Positions 1-10,794 of a stretch of 64,000 nucleotides of DNA are shown here, one piece after another. The DNA comes from Acetobacteraceae bacterium. Its GTDB lineage: Bacteria > Pseudomonadota > Alphaproteobacteria > Acetobacterales > Acetobacteraceae. Every line of letters begins with the position of its first letter. Positions within the stretch are counted from its first letter, which is position 1. The notes under the pieces are model-generated. The model searched no databases. It was given only the letters and a program-made list of their open reading frames with translations, and had not been told where the DNA came from. The translations under genes and the position numbers were made by a program. The stretch covers positions 1-64,000 of the forward strand of contig JASHOA010000019.1 of NCBI GenBank assembly GCA_030041375.1, given 5' to 3'.

Positions 1-121
1 TCTCCTCGAGCGTGTCGCCAACCAACCCCCGGATCGGCCGCAACGGATGCTCGACCGGTATCCGTGCCTCCGGTGCGATATAAGAAAACAAGCCAGCCCG
101 ATCTCGGAATCTACCCCGCAT
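1..121 (-). CDS. IS5-family transposase, N-terminal fragment (runs off window)
   Basis: Reading the minus strand from an ATG at 119-121 gives about 40 residues with the look of an IS5-group transposase N-terminus: MRGRFRDRAGLFSYIAPEAR followed by an IPVEHPLRPIRGLV stretch. The LFSY and HPLRPIR elements are characteristic of the start of this DDE transposase group. The rest of the gene, including the catalytic triad, lies before base 1, so whether the element is intact cannot be judged. It transposes its own element. Assignment is from recalled family sequence, not a search. Confidence 0.72.
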   Translation of the reverse strand, partial: MRGRFRDRAGLFSYIAPEARIPVEHPLRPIRGLVGDTLEE

Positions 122-197
122 CACACGCCCCGCGGTTGCCACCGACTTGAATCATTTCGCTCCGCGTCGCAGCAAGGGGTTTTTCAGCAAACTGCTA
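1..197. mobile_element. End of an IS5-type insertion sequence
   Basis: This is the transposase fragment plus about 75 bp of its leader. The leader ends in the stretch 175-197 (ggggtttttcagcaaactgc and following bases), which resembles the terminal repeat of this IS group. The outer boundary near 197 is inferred, because the opposite end and the target duplication are outside the window. Confidence 0.5.
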
Positions 198-448
198 AAT
201 GATTAGCGCCGCCGGATCGAATGGCAGCTATGGGCGCAAACCAGTTGCGAATCTGTGAAGCACCGAAGCTTCCCCCTCGAATTAACAGTCGCCGCCGGCT
301 TCGACCCCTGAGAAGGCGGGCTGGGTCGGGAGCGGCGGGCTCGGCTCGCCCCGGCCGCCAAGCTTCAGAGCACCAAGGACCGGGTGAGAAAACGCCGCCG
401 ACACGACCGCCATGAACCGGCCCAAGCCGATCGGATGCAAGGCCGCCG
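198..448. other. Non-coding stretch between IS end and DUF6295 gene
   Basis: No open frame here has convincing protein character. The stretch lies downstream of the leftward DUF6295 gene and was probably the flank into which the IS inserted. I see no clear terminator, tRNA or other structured RNA. Confidence 0.5.
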
Positions 449-727
449 CTACACTTGCCGCGAGCGCGCGCTTTCTTCCCGCTCGGCTGCTGCGATCGCC
501 CTCGCAAGCGCGGCGCCGAGATCCCTCGCCGATTGCAATGTCAATTCGACCGCGGCGCGCGCGCCGGGCCCGAGGGCAGGGTTCACGAAGTCGATGTTGA
601 TCGCGTCCTCGAGCAGGGCATGGTGCGGGTGGTCGTAGGAAACAACCGCCTTCGTGACAGGAAACCACCCGCCCTCGCCCTTGCCGGCGCCCTCGGCGCC
701 GACGATCTCGACGATCGAGGTGCACAT
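449..727 (-). CDS. DUF6295 family protein
   Basis: A 92-residue protein starting at the ATG at 725-727 (MCTSIVEIVGAEGAGKGEGG). It matches a small family of unknown function whose members read MCT.IVE...GSGKG..GWFPVT..NVSYDHP.H. The central SYDHPHHALLEDAINIDFVN motif is well preserved. A longer frame exists upstream, but its extra residues are antisense-like and overlap the hydrolase gene, so the short start is preferred. It begins 7 bp after the stop of the dienelactone hydrolase gene, so the two are probably co-transcribed. The function is not known. His/Asp-rich motifs suggest metal or small-ligand binding, but that is a guess. Confidence 0.8.
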   Translation of the reverse strand: MCTSIVEIVGAEGAGKGEGGWFPVTKAVVSYDHPHHALLEDAINIDFVNPALGPGARAAVELTLQSARDLGAALARAIAAAEREESARSRQV

Positions 728-734
728 AACCGCG

Positions 735-1481
735 TCAGGCGGCCAGGTGCTTCTGCAGAAATCCAAACACCTTCTTCCACCCGTCGAGCGCCTGTTCGAT
801 ACGGTACATCGGCCGGTCGTAATAGAAGAAGCCGTGGCCGGCACCGTCATAGCGGTGAAATTCGTAGCTCTTGTGGTGCTTCTTCAGCTCGGCCTCGTGC
901 TGATCGACCTGCTCGGGCGTCGGCGCACGGTCCTCATTGCCGAACAGGCCAAGCAGAGGGCACGACAGATCCGTCGTGAACGCGATCGGTGCGACAGGCT
1001 GCTTCGGAGTCAGCTCCTCCTTGCTCATCACCACCCGCCCGCCCCAAAGTTCGCAGGCAGCATCGATGCTCTTCGTGTGGCAGGCGAAGAGAAAAGCCTG
1101 CCGCCCGCCCGAGCAGGTGCCGAACACGCCAACCTTCCCGTTGAGAAACGGCTGCGCGCGCAGCCACGCCACCGCGCCCTCGGTGTCGCCGATCACCTGC
1201 GCGTCCGCCACGCCGCCCTCGGCGCGCACCTTGGCGGCGATATCGTCGGGTTTGCCTTCGCCGGCACGATGGTAGAGGTTGTGGCTGATCGCGGCATAGC
1301 CGTGATGGGCGAATTTGCGGGTGGCCTCGCGGTACCACTCGTCCCACCCGGGCGCGTGATGCAGAAGCACGATGCCCGGGAATGGACCTGGCCCGAGCGG
1401 GCGCGCGACATAGGCCGAGATGAACTCGTGCTTGTCGCCGTTGATTGAGATCGTCTCGGCAATCATGCCTTCATACGCCAT
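735..1481 (-). CDS. Dienelactone hydrolase family protein
   Basis: A 248-residue cytosolic alpha/beta hydrolase of the carboxymethylenebutenolidase family, which opens dienelactone or related lactone/ester substrates. The family's Cys-Asp-His triad is visible: C123 in GTCSGG, D184 in GNEDRAPTPEQ and H216 in GAGHGF. The ATG at 1479-1481 has an AAAGGGGG ribosome site upstream and gives the usual family length. An in-frame start at 1529 would add an unconserved tail. No aromatic ring-cleavage genes adjoin it, so the physiological substrate is open; many such enzymes are generic esterases. It leads a two-gene operon with DUF6295 and is divergent from the amine oxidase. Confidence 0.88.
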   Translation of the reverse strand: MAYEGMIAETISINGDKHEFISAYVARPLGPGPFPGIVLLHHAPGWDEWYREATRKFAHHGYAAISHNLYHRAGEGKPDDIAAKVRAEGGVADAQVIGDTEGAVAWLRAQPFLNGKVGVFGTCSGGRQAFLFACHTKSIDAACELWGGRVVMSKEELTPKQPVAPIAFTTDLSCPLLGLFGNEDRAPTPEQVDQHEAELKKHHKSYEFHRYDGAGHGFFYYDRPMYRIEQALDGWKKVFGFLQKHLAA

Positions 1482-1701
1482 CCTGGCCCCCTTTCCCGTG
1501 CCCTGAAAGCTCATCGCCCGGCTGGCCAATCATCCCGCCTTCGGCCTGACGGCGCAATCGGCGCCCCGGCGCGGTTTCGCAGATTCGCCAAGGGGGATGT
1601 TTTCGCGCGCGTGCCAAGGGAGCATTGCTCTTTCCGGAGCGCCGGCGCCGGGAAGGCCTCTGCCGGCGCGGCGGGTATGAGCGGGACGTGCGGCGGAAGA
1701 G

Positions 1702-2978
1702 ATGATCGATTGCGATGTCGTCGTGGTGGGTGCGGGGGTCGCCGGGCTTGCGGCAGCGCGCACGCTGCAAGCAGCGGGGCAAAGAGCCATTGTCCTTGAA
1801 GCGAGCAATCGGATCGGCGGTCGCGCCTGGACCGCATTTCCCCCCGCTCTCGACGGCACCTGGTTCGACATGGGCGCACAGTGGCTGCATGCGGCGGAAA
1901 CGAACCCGCTGGTTCCGATCGCCGAGGCAGCGGGCGAAACACTGCTCAACGGCGACGCCATCCGGACCGAGCGGACCTTCAGAGGCGCAAGGCCGGCCAA
2001 CGCGGCAGAGCTTGCCGATTACGCCGCCGCCTGGGATCGTTTCAGTGCCAAGGCGGACGAGCTGCTCGAGCCGGGACGGCCGGATGCGAGCCTTGCCGCC
2101 GTCGCGCGCTCTCTTCCCGATGATCCTTGGGCCTTGACGGTCGAGGCGTGGGAGGGCCCGGTGATTGATGCCGCGGATGCCGATGCGATCAGCCTCCGTG
2201 ACTGGCGGGCCAACCAGCTCACCGGCAGCAACCTGGTGCCGGAAGGCGGCATTGGCGCGTTCATTCAACGCCGGCTTGGCGTCGGGCTCGAGATCCGGCT
2301 CGGTGTGCCGGCAAGGCGGGTGCGATGGGACGGCCCAGTCGCGGTGGTGACGAACAGCGGCACCCTCACGGCCGGACATTGCATCGTGACGGTCTCGACG
2401 GGCGTGCTGGCCGAGGGCACGATTGCCTTCGAGCCGGTCTTGCCGGCGGAGACCGCCTCCGCGATTAGCGCCCTGCCGATGGGGCTCGCCCTGAAAGTGG
2501 TGCTGCGGGCGCGCGGCGAAGACAGGCTCGATCTGCCGGCGCATTGTTCTCTGGATCAAAGGCTGGATCGGAGAGGGGAGGCTCTGATGGTCTTCCAGTG
2601 CTGGCCGTACGGGCGGAATTATGTGCAGGGTTGGATCGGCGGTTCGGCGGCGTGGGAGCTTGCGAGAGAAGGAGATCATGCAGCCGGAGAATTCGCGCTG
2701 GCAACTCTCAGAAGCATGTTCGGAGCCCGCGTGGATCGGCTGTTCGCGCCGCTCCCCGCGTTGGTGACGCACTGGGAGGCTGACCCATGGGTGCGCGGCG
2801 CCTATTGCTATGCGCGACCGGGGCAAGCCGGCGCGCGGGCAATCCTCGGCCGGCCGCTCGGGGATGGGCGGCTCGTCTTCGCGGGCGAGGCCTGCCATGA
2901 GCGGCTCGCCGGAACGCTGGGCGGGGCCTTCGAAAGCGGCGTGCACGCGGCACGCGTTTTGCTCGGTGAGGTGAGCTG

Positions 2979-2979
<1 letters not shown>
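1702..2979 (+). CDS. Flavin monoamine oxidase family protein
   Basis: A 425-residue FAD enzyme expected to oxidise primary or secondary amines to imines, releasing hydrogen peroxide. Residues 4-35 form the dinucleotide-binding fold (VVVVGAGVAGLAAARTL, then an acidic strand end LEASNRIGGRAW). The C-terminal LVFAGEACHERLAGTLGGAFESG segment is the second FAD contact typical of the amine oxidase/polyamine oxidase family. There is no signal peptide, so it acts in the cytoplasm. The stop overlaps the next gene's start (TGATG), so it is translationally coupled to the S49 peptidase. The substrate cannot be read from the sequence. The adjacent dialkylglycine decarboxylase-like gene suggests amine or amino-acid catabolism. 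Confidence 0.85.
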
Positions 2980-5089
<2,110 letters not shown>

Positions 5090-5168
5090 GCGCCATTTCG
5101 AACCAACCGGCGCTTCACCGTTCTCCGCGTCAGCGCCAGGCCTTTCCCTGAAGAGCGGCTCGTCGGTA

Positions 5169-6167
5169 TCAGTCCGCGGCGTAGATCTCTCGCAAGGTGC
5201 CGGCATTCCACGCCAGGCCGTTGCGCGCCGACGCTTCCGAAAATATCTGCTCCAGCAGCCATTCGTGCGAATGCCCAGCCAACGAGGCCAGGATCACGAG
5301 GTCGGAATCAACCGGGTGAAGCCCGGCCAACGGATTGATCTCGAGCACCATCGGCTGACCTTCGGCGTCGCTTTTCAGGTCGATCCGGCCGCCATCGCGC
5401 CCGCCGAGAACCCTCCAGGCGGCGAGCGCCGCCCGGCCTGCCGCCATCGCTTCGGCATCTTCCGCCAGCCGGTATCTCACATGGTCCTGGTAGTGCTTCT
5501 TCGTTTCGAACCCGTAAGTAGCGCCGGCCCGGATCTCCATCACGCCGATGATGCGCGCCGATTCGCCGGTGCCAAGCACGCCCACGGTGAATTCGCGTCC
5601 CGGCAGATAGCTCTCGGCCAGCACATCCTGCCGGAACTTTGCAACGAGCCGCGTGACCTGCGCGGCAAGCTCGGCGCGATTGTGGCACACGCTCGCCTCG
5701 CTGATTCCTTTGCCCGTACCTTCCAACACCGGCTTGATGAAAAGGGGAAACGAAAGATCGATCGTGTCGCTTGCGGAGCACAGCACCGCGAAGGGAGCCG
5801 TGGGCACGCCGGCGTCGCGCAAGAGGCGTTTGGTGAAGCCCTTGTGCAGCGCCACCGCAAGCGCCAGCGGATCGCTGAAAGTGTAAGGGATGCGGTACGC
5901 CTCCAGGAGTGCCGGCACCAGAGATTCGCGTCCCGTCCCGTGCCGGCCCTCGCAGATATTGTACACGAGATCCCAGCGCTCGCCTCTCGCTAGGCGTGGC
6001 AGCAGTGCCTGCGCGCGGCCGATCCGTTCGGCGCGATGCCCCCGCAAGGTGAGAAACCGGGCCACCGCCTGGATCGTTTCCGGCTGGTCGAATTCGGCGA
6101 GGTCCTCCGCGTCGAGTCCCTCCCCCGCCCAATCCGTGGTCAGATCGTAGGTCAGGCCGATCCGCAT
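5169..6167 (-). CDS. ATP-grasp ligase, D-alanine-D-alanine ligase-like
   Basis: A 332-residue ATP-grasp protein beginning MRIGLTYDLTTDW at the ATG at 6165-6167 (GAGGAG ribosome site 7 bp upstream). Visible elements: an N-terminal Rossmann-like domain, a KPVLEGTGKGISE stretch where Ddl enzymes have KP..EGSS.G, and metal-binding acidic residues ending in VLEINPLAGLHPVDSD. The Ddl substrate-loop residues (EGSS; NT.PG.T) are replaced, so ordinary D-Ala-D-Ala synthesis is unlikely. The start lies 11 bp after the kamA stop, so the two genes form an operon. Inference: it may ligate the beta-amino acid made by KamA, or a related amine, to another carboxylate. The substrate is unknown. Confidence 0.85.
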   Translation of the reverse strand: MRIGLTYDLTTDWAGEGLDAEDLAEFDQPETIQAVARFLTLRGHRAERIGRAQALLPRLARGERWDLVYNICEGRHGTGRESLVPALLEAYRIPYTFSDPLALAVALHKGFTKRLLRDAGVPTAPFAVLCSASDTIDLSFPLFIKPVLEGTGKGISEASVCHNRAELAAQVTRLVAKFRQDVLAESYLPGREFTVGVLGTGESARIIGVMEIRAGATYGFETKKHYQDHVRYRLAEDAEAMAAGRAALAAWRVLGGRDGGRIDLKSDAEGQPMVLEINPLAGLHPVDSDLVILASLAGHSHEWLLEQIFSEASARNGLAWNAGTLREIYAAD

Positions 6168-6177
6168 CGCCGACTCC

Positions 6178-7455
6178 TCAAGCGTCGGGATAACTGTAGA
6201 TATGGCCTTCGTAGTTGCGCAGGAGAAGCCGGCCTTCACCGCTTTCGACGACGTAGTTCGGCACCAGCGGGACCTTCCCGCCACCACCGGGGGCATCGAT
6301 CACGAAGTGCGGCACGGCATAGCCGCTGGTGTGGCCGCGCAATCCCTCGATGATTTCCAGCCCCTTGGCAACGGGGGTGCGGAAATGCGCGGAACCCGTG
6401 ATCGGATCGCACTGGTAGAGATAATAGGGCTTCACGCGCAGCTTCAGCAACCCATGCATCAGTTCACGCATCACCGGCACGGAATCATTGATGCCCTTGA
6501 GCAGCACGGTCTGGCTGCCGAGCGGAATGCCGGCATCCGCCAGCCGTGCCGTGCTTTCGGCAACCTCCGGCGTCAGTTCGTCAGGATGCGTGAAGTGGAG
6601 ACTCATCCACAGCGGGTGATAGCGGCGCAGCATCCGCGTGAGATCCCGGGTCACTCGCTGCGGCAGCACCACCGGCACCTTGGTGCCGATGCGAAGGAAC
6701 TCGACATGGCGTATGGTGCGTAGCCGCGCCAGCAGCCATTCCAGTTTCTCGGTTGCGATCGTCAGCGGATCTCCGCCGGAGAGCAGTACATCGCGGATTT
6801 CCGTGTGCTGCTCGATATAGGCGATCGCGCGCTCCCACTGGCCGTGGCTGAAAGTGTATTCACCCCCGCCTACCATCCGGCTGCGGGTGCAATAGCGGCA
6901 ATAGGTGCTGCAGAATCCCGTGGCCAGGAACAGCACGCGATCCGGATAGCGGTGCACGAGGCCCGGCACCGCGGAGTCATGATCTTCGCCCAGCGGATCG
7001 TCTGCCTCCCCTTCGGTCCTGAGGTATTCGCCGCCGACCGGGATATGCGTACGGCGGAGCGGCTGATCCGGATCGGTTTCCGAGAGCAGGCTCGCGTAAT
7101 AGGGCGTGATCCCGACCGGAAGCGGCCCCGTATGGCGCGCCACTGCTGCCCGCTCGTCGGCCGAGAGGCGGATCACCCGGGCGAGGCCCGCCAGGTCGCG
7201 GATCCGATGCTGCAGTTGCCAGCGCCAGTCGTTCCAGAGCGAGGACGGGGCATCCGGGAAGAAGCGGCGGCGGAATGCGCGCGAACGTTCGGATTGCGGG
7301 AAGCTTGCGCCGCGCTCTCTTTCCTTGACCGTGGGCGGAAAGAGGCGTGGCGACAGAGAGGATGGAGGATCGGGCGGTTCGGCCGCCTCGGTTTCAGCCG
7401 CGGAGCCCGGCGAATCGGTTCCGGCAAGGGTGGGTCTCTGTTCGTTGTCCATCAT
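6178..7455 (-). CDS. kamA: Lysine 2,3-aminomutase (KamA family radical SAM)
   Basis: A 425-residue radical SAM/PLP enzyme. The cluster motif CSTYCRYC lies at residues 182-189 and the GGDPL SAM motif follows. The lysine 2,3-aminomutase residues recalled from the clostridial enzyme are retained: the aspartate in YQCDPITGSAHFRTPV, the aspartate in IDAPGGGGK and the PLP-binding lysine of GGGGK. It should interconvert L-lysine and L-beta-lysine. The C-terminal zinc-binding cysteine cluster of the clostridial protein is missing; the chain stops shortly after RNYEGHIYSYPDA. The length favours KamA over the shorter EF-P modifying EpmB. Start chosen at the ATG at 7453-7455; a second ATG follows directly. 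It is co-transcribed with the ATP-grasp ligase. Confidence 0.88.
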   Translation of the reverse strand: MMDNEQRPTLAGTDSPGSAAETEAAEPPDPPSSLSPRLFPPTVKERERGASFPQSERSRAFRRRFFPDAPSSLWNDWRWQLQHRIRDLAGLARVIRLSADERAAVARHTGPLPVGITPYYASLLSETDPDQPLRRTHIPVGGEYLRTEGEADDPLGEDHDSAVPGLVHRYPDRVLFLATGFCSTYCRYCTRSRMVGGGEYTFSHGQWERAIAYIEQHTEIRDVLLSGGDPLTIATEKLEWLLARLRTIRHVEFLRIGTKVPVVLPQRVTRDLTRMLRRYHPLWMSLHFTHPDELTPEVAESTARLADAGIPLGSQTVLLKGINDSVPVMRELMHGLLKLRVKPYYLYQCDPITGSAHFRTPVAKGLEIIEGLRGHTSGYAVPHFVIDAPGGGGKVPLVPNYVVESGEGRLLLRNYEGHIYSYPDA

Positions 7456-7986
7456 TGCTGCCTTTGGGCGTTGCCTTCTCTTGCGGCACACCCGGCGCCG
7501 GCGGAGGGAAAATGCGGCAGGTTCCCGGCACGCGAATCCAGCCACGCGACAAGTAAATACACGACCGGAGTGCCTGTTCCACTGTTTCTTGCATCAAAGG
7601 GAGGGGCAATCTTGGGGCGGTTTCCTGGTCAAGCAAGTAAAGAGAGATATATCATCAATAACGGTCGTCATTTTTTCAATATAGATGGCCAATAATCGTG
7701 CCTCCTCCCGGGCCGTGCCGGCACCCCCTGGAATGTGCGCAGCAATCCGCGAAGCACTGCGCCGGGACTTCGCTTCCACTCTCCGAACAGGTCTTTCGTG
7801 CCGGTTTGACGAGATTCACCCACCGTGGCTGAGAGCCCCCAACGATTGCCGGCGGACTTGCCACTCCCCTTGCCGGCCGCGCCCGATCGACCCATGCCAG
7901 CGGCGCAGCACAGCCCCGTCTCCAACCCTCTCTGCTTGCGTGCCGCTCACGCTGCGCTAGACCGACTCGACACGTTGGAACGGCCG
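7456..7986. other. 530-bp gap upstream of kamA and DUF1489
   Basis: The gap is divergent: kamA leaves to the left and the DUF1489 gene to the right. Bases 7640-7690 are markedly A+T-rich (gagatatatcatcaataacg, then a run of six T) and probably hold the kamA promoter. That would imply an untranslated leader of up to about 200 bases. The rest, 7700-7980, is GC-rich with overlapping short frames on both strands, none protein-like. No riboswitch, tRNA or terminator was recognised. Confidence 0.4.
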
Positions 7987-8409
7987 ATGTTGCACCTCGT
8001 AAAGCTCTGCGTCGGTGTTCGCGACCTCGCGCATCTCCGGCGCCTCCAGCAGGCGCGGCTCGAGACCGACCCGCCGCTTCGGCATCGCACGCGCAATTTC
8101 CCGCGGCGAAGCCCGGAGCTGCTGGCCGGCGGTTCACTCTACTGGGTGATTTCGGGCACGCTGAGAGCGCGGCAGAAGCTCATCGATATCGTCGAGGTGC
8201 CGGCCGCGGACGGCGGTCCTGCCTGCGCACTGATCCTCGACCCTGACCTGGTGGCGGTCGAGGCACGCCAGGTAAAGCCGTTCCAGGGCTGGCGCTACCT
8301 GGAGCCGTCCGCTGCACCGGCGGATCTCTCGATGCGCCGCCCCGCCACCGGCGTCGGGCGGCTTCCCGAACCGCTACGCGAAGCTCTGGCAGCTCTCTGC
8401 CTCCTTTGA
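7987..8409 (+). CDS. DUF1489 family protein
   Basis: A 140-residue protein starting MLHLVKLCVGVRDLAHL. It belongs to an alphaproteobacterial family of unknown function with a conserved N-terminal HL.KLCVG motif and a central GGSLYWVI.G..RARQ.I element. The longer in-frame start at 7825 would add low-complexity Pro/Ala residues with no family support. The stop overlaps a possible TTG start of hldE and is 14 bp before its ATG, so the two may be co-transcribed. Function not known. Confidence 0.88.
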   Translation: MLHLVKLCVGVRDLAHLRRLQQARLETDPPLRHRTRNFPRRSPELLAGGSLYWVISGTLRARQKLIDIVEVPAADGGPACALILDPDLVAVEARQVKPFQGWRYLEPSAAPADLSMRRPATGVGRLPEPLREALAALCLL

Positions 8410-8423
8410 TACCACCTCACCCG

Positions 8424-9911
8424 ATGGAAAACAGGCGTGCACCTTCCGCCGGCTCGACGCCGGCACAGGCCGAACTGGCTCAGGCCGTTCCCGAACTCAA
8501 GCGCGGCAGCGTCACCGTCATCGGTGATGTCATGCTCGACCGCTTCATCTACGGCACGGTCCGGCGGATCAGCCCCGAGGCGCCGGTGCCGGTCCTCGCG
8601 GTGGAGCGCGAAGCCGTCATGCCCGGCGGCGCCGGCAACGTCGTCCGCAACCTCACCACTCTCGGTTGTGCCTCGGCGTTCGTTTCGGTCGTCGGCGATG
8701 ACGCCGCAGGCGCCGAACTGACCGGCCTGATCGGCGGCCAGCCTGGTGTCGAACCCTGGCTCCTGGTCGAGGGCGGGCGCACCACGACGCGCAAGGTTCG
8801 CTACATCGCGGCAGGCCAGCAACTGCTGCGCGCGGACCACGAAGAGGCAACCCCGATCGGTGAGAAGCTGGCGGAGCGGCTGGTGCGCATTGCTGCGGAC
8901 ACCATGGCAGCCACCACCATCACCGTCCTCTCCGATTATGCGAAGGGCGTCATCGGCAAGGAAACCGCCGCCGCCCTGATCGCTACCGCACGCCGACTCG
9001 GCCGGCGCGTGATCGTCGATCCCAAGGGAACCGACTATCACCGCTATGCCGGGGCCGACATCATCACACCGAACCGTCGTGAACTGCAGCTTGCGAGCGG
9101 AATGAAGCTGGACTCCGAAGAGGCGCTCATCGATGCGGCAGGAAATCTGCGCGCGGCGCACGGATTCGGGGCCGTGCTGGTGACAGAGGCCGAGGACGGG
9201 ATGACGCTCGTCGACGCCGCTGGCGCACAGCACTTCCCCGCCGAGGCCGCAGAAGTGTTCGATGTCTCGGGGGCCGGCGATACCGTGCTCGCCACGCTCG
9301 CCGCCGGGCTCGCCGCCGGGCTCTCGCTGCCCGTTGCGACACGGCTTGCTAACATCGCAGCCGGCATCGTCGTCGGCAAGGTGGGAACCGCCGCGGCGCG
9401 GCCCGAGGAACTGCTGGCCGCGCTCACCGCATCCGGCAGCGCGCTCCGCAAGATCGTCAGCCGTGAGGCCGCCGCGGAGCAGGTCGAGCGCTGGCGGCGC
9501 AAGGGCTGGCGGATCGGCTTCACCAACGGCTGCTTCGATCTGCTGCACCCGGGGCATGTCCATCTCCTCGAGCAGGCGCGCACCGCCTGCGATCGGCTGG
9601 TTGTCGGCCTCAACAGCGATGTCAGCGTGCGGCGGCTGAAGGGACCGGCACGCCCGGTGCAGCCGGAGGCGGCACGCGCGGCGGTGCTGGCAAGCCTCGC
9701 CGCGGTCGATCTCGTTTCGATCTTCGAAGAAGACACACCGCTTGCCCTGCTCGAATCGCTGCATCCCGATCTTCTCATCAAGGGTGCCGATTACACGCAC
9801 GCGACGGTGGTCGGCGCGGCGGAGGTCGAGGGCTGGGGCGGGCGGGTGATGCTGGCCGGGCTCTTGCCCGGCTATTCGACCACGGCAACGGTGGCCCGCC
9901 TGCGCGGCTGA
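8424..9911 (+). CDS. hldE: Bifunctional heptose-7-phosphate kinase / heptose-1-phosphate adenylyltransferase
   Basis: A two-domain enzyme of ADP-heptose synthesis for the lipopolysaccharide inner core. Residues about 25-320 are a PfkB/ribokinase-type kinase: VIGDVMLDRFIYG, PGGAGNVVRNL, and the anion-hole and base motif VFDVSGAGDTV. Residues about 350-495 are a nucleotidyltransferase with GFTNGCFDLLHPGHVHLLEQ, the HxGH-type active site. The order kinase then adenylyltransferase is that of HldE (RfaE). The ATG at 8424 is chosen; a TTG at 8406 overlapping the DUF1489 stop is an alternative, and neither has a strong ribosome site. The other ADP-heptose genes are not in the window. Confidence 0.93.
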   Translation: MENRRAPSAGSTPAQAELAQAVPELKRGSVTVIGDVMLDRFIYGTVRRISPEAPVPVLAVEREAVMPGGAGNVVRNLTTLGCASAFVSVVGDDAAGAELTGLIGGQPGVEPWLLVEGGRTTTRKVRYIAAGQQLLRADHEEATPIGEKLAERLVRIAADTMAATTITVLSDYAKGVIGKETAAALIATARRLGRRVIVDPKGTDYHRYAGADIITPNRRELQLASGMKLDSEEALIDAAGNLRAAHGFGAVLVTEAEDGMTLVDAAGAQHFPAEAAEVFDVSGAGDTVLATLAAGLAAGLSLPVATRLANIAAGIVVGKVGTAAARPEELLAALTASGSALRKIVSREAAAEQVERWRRKGWRIGFTNGCFDLLHPGHVHLLEQARTACDRLVVGLNSDVSVRRLKGPARPVQPEAARAAVLASLAAVDLVSIFEEDTPLALLESLHPDLLIKGADYTHATVVGAAEVEGWGGRVMLAGLLPGYSTTATVARLRG

Positions 9912-9921
9912 GCGAGGCCGC

Positions 9922-10221
9922 CTAAGCGCGGCCGGCGAGCAGAGAATCGATGGCGCCGGCCAGTTTCGCGTCCCGTTCCGTCAACCCACCCGCATCGTGG
10001 GTCGAGAGCGTGATCTCCACGCGGTTCCAGACATTCGACCACTCCGGGTGATGTCCGTGCTGTTCGGCCAGCAAGGCCACCCGGCTCATGAAGCCCCAGG
10101 CTGCCGAGAAATCGGCGAACCGGAAGCTCCGCTGAATGGCGTCCCGACCGGTGACGTTCCGCCATTGCGGACAATCTCTGGCCAGCTTCTCGCGGGCGAT
10201 GATATTCAACGTTTCCGTCAT
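9922..10221 (-). CDS. phhB: 4a-hydroxytetrahydrobiopterin dehydratase
   Basis: A 99-residue pterin-4a-carbinolamine dehydratase (PCD/DCoH fold), which dehydrates 4a-hydroxytetrahydrobiopterin so that the cofactor of aromatic amino-acid hydroxylases is recycled. The family's [14 protein letters not shown] segment with paired histidines, and the later [11 protein letters not shown] histidine, are present. The ATG at 10219-10221 has an AAGGAGG ribosome site at ideal spacing. Its end converges on hldE with a 10-bp gap. No phenylalanine hydroxylase gene is seen here, so its partner is elsewhere or it has a pterin-repair role. Confidence 0.92.
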   Translation of the reverse strand: MTETLNIIAREKLARDCPQWRNVTGRDAIQRSFRFADFSAAWGFMSRVALLAEQHGHHPEWSNVWNRVEITLSTHDAGGLTERDAKLAGAIDSLLAGRA

Positions 10222-10267
10222 CGATTTCCTCCTTGACGTTCGCGACGGGGGCTGCCCCGATGCGGCC

Positions 10268-10687
10268 ATGCCCGCCCCTCGTTCCTTTACCACGCCCCCT
10301 TCCCTCGAGGACCTGACCCGTCTCGCGGAAGCGGCGCTGGCTGCGATCCCGGCGCGTCTCGCCCGGCATCTCGAGGGCGTCGGCATCATGGTCGAAGAGC
10401 AGGCCGACGAGACGACCCTCGACGAAATGGACCTCGAGTCCCCGTGGGATCTGACCGGCCTTTACAGGGGCACGCCGCTCGGCAGCCGCAGCATCTCGGA
10501 TCCGGCGCGAATGCCGGATACGATTTTTCTCTATCGCGAGCCGATCCTGCTCGAATGGATCGAGACCGGGGTCGACCTAGCGGCCTTGGTGCGCAACGTG
10601 CTGGTGCACGAGGTCGCGCATCATTTCGGCTTCAGCGACGCGGAAATTGCCGCGCTCGAGCAGGAGATCGAGCGCGGCGAGAGCTGA
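10268..10687 (+). CDS. Metallopeptidase-like (zincin) family protein
   Basis: A 139-residue protein of the short bacterial zincin-like family, often annotated 'metallopeptidase family protein'. It contains HEVAHHFG (HExxH) near residues 115-122, preceded by [13 protein letters not shown]. These proteins are far smaller than true peptidases, and their biological role is poorly known. Start chosen at the ATG at 10268, beginning [16 protein letters not shown]; the longer frame reads into the phhB leader. It is divergent from phhB and about 107 bp before putA on the same strand. Confidence 0.85.
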   Translation: MPAPRSFTTPPSLEDLTRLAEAALAAIPARLARHLEGVGIMVEEQADETTLDEMDLESPWDLTGLYRGTPLGSRSISDPARMPDTIFLYREPILLEWIETGVDLAALVRNVLVHEVAHHFGFSDAEIAALEQEIERGES

Positions 10688-10794
10688 ATCGCGGCGCCAT
10701 CGAGGCCGGGGCCGACGACGACCCCGCTTTGCAGCCGGAATCTGTGCCGCGGCCACCCCTCTCCCGCACCTGCCCCACGTGGCAGAATAGGCAG

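Noticed and set aside
1471-2946. 491-codon minus-strand frame over the amine oxidase gene
   Set aside because: The plus strand encodes a full flavin amine oxidase. The antisense frame has no domain and overlaps the hydrolase start.
6178-7455. KamA as the EF-P lysine modifying enzyme EpmB
   Set aside because: It is longer than EpmB and retains lysine 2,3-aminomutase substrate residues. No epmA or efp gene is adjacent.
7668-8137. Small minus-strand genes upstream of kamA
   Set aside because: Two overlapping frames exist, but both are rich in Arg/Gly/Ala, lack convincing start contexts and share no family features.
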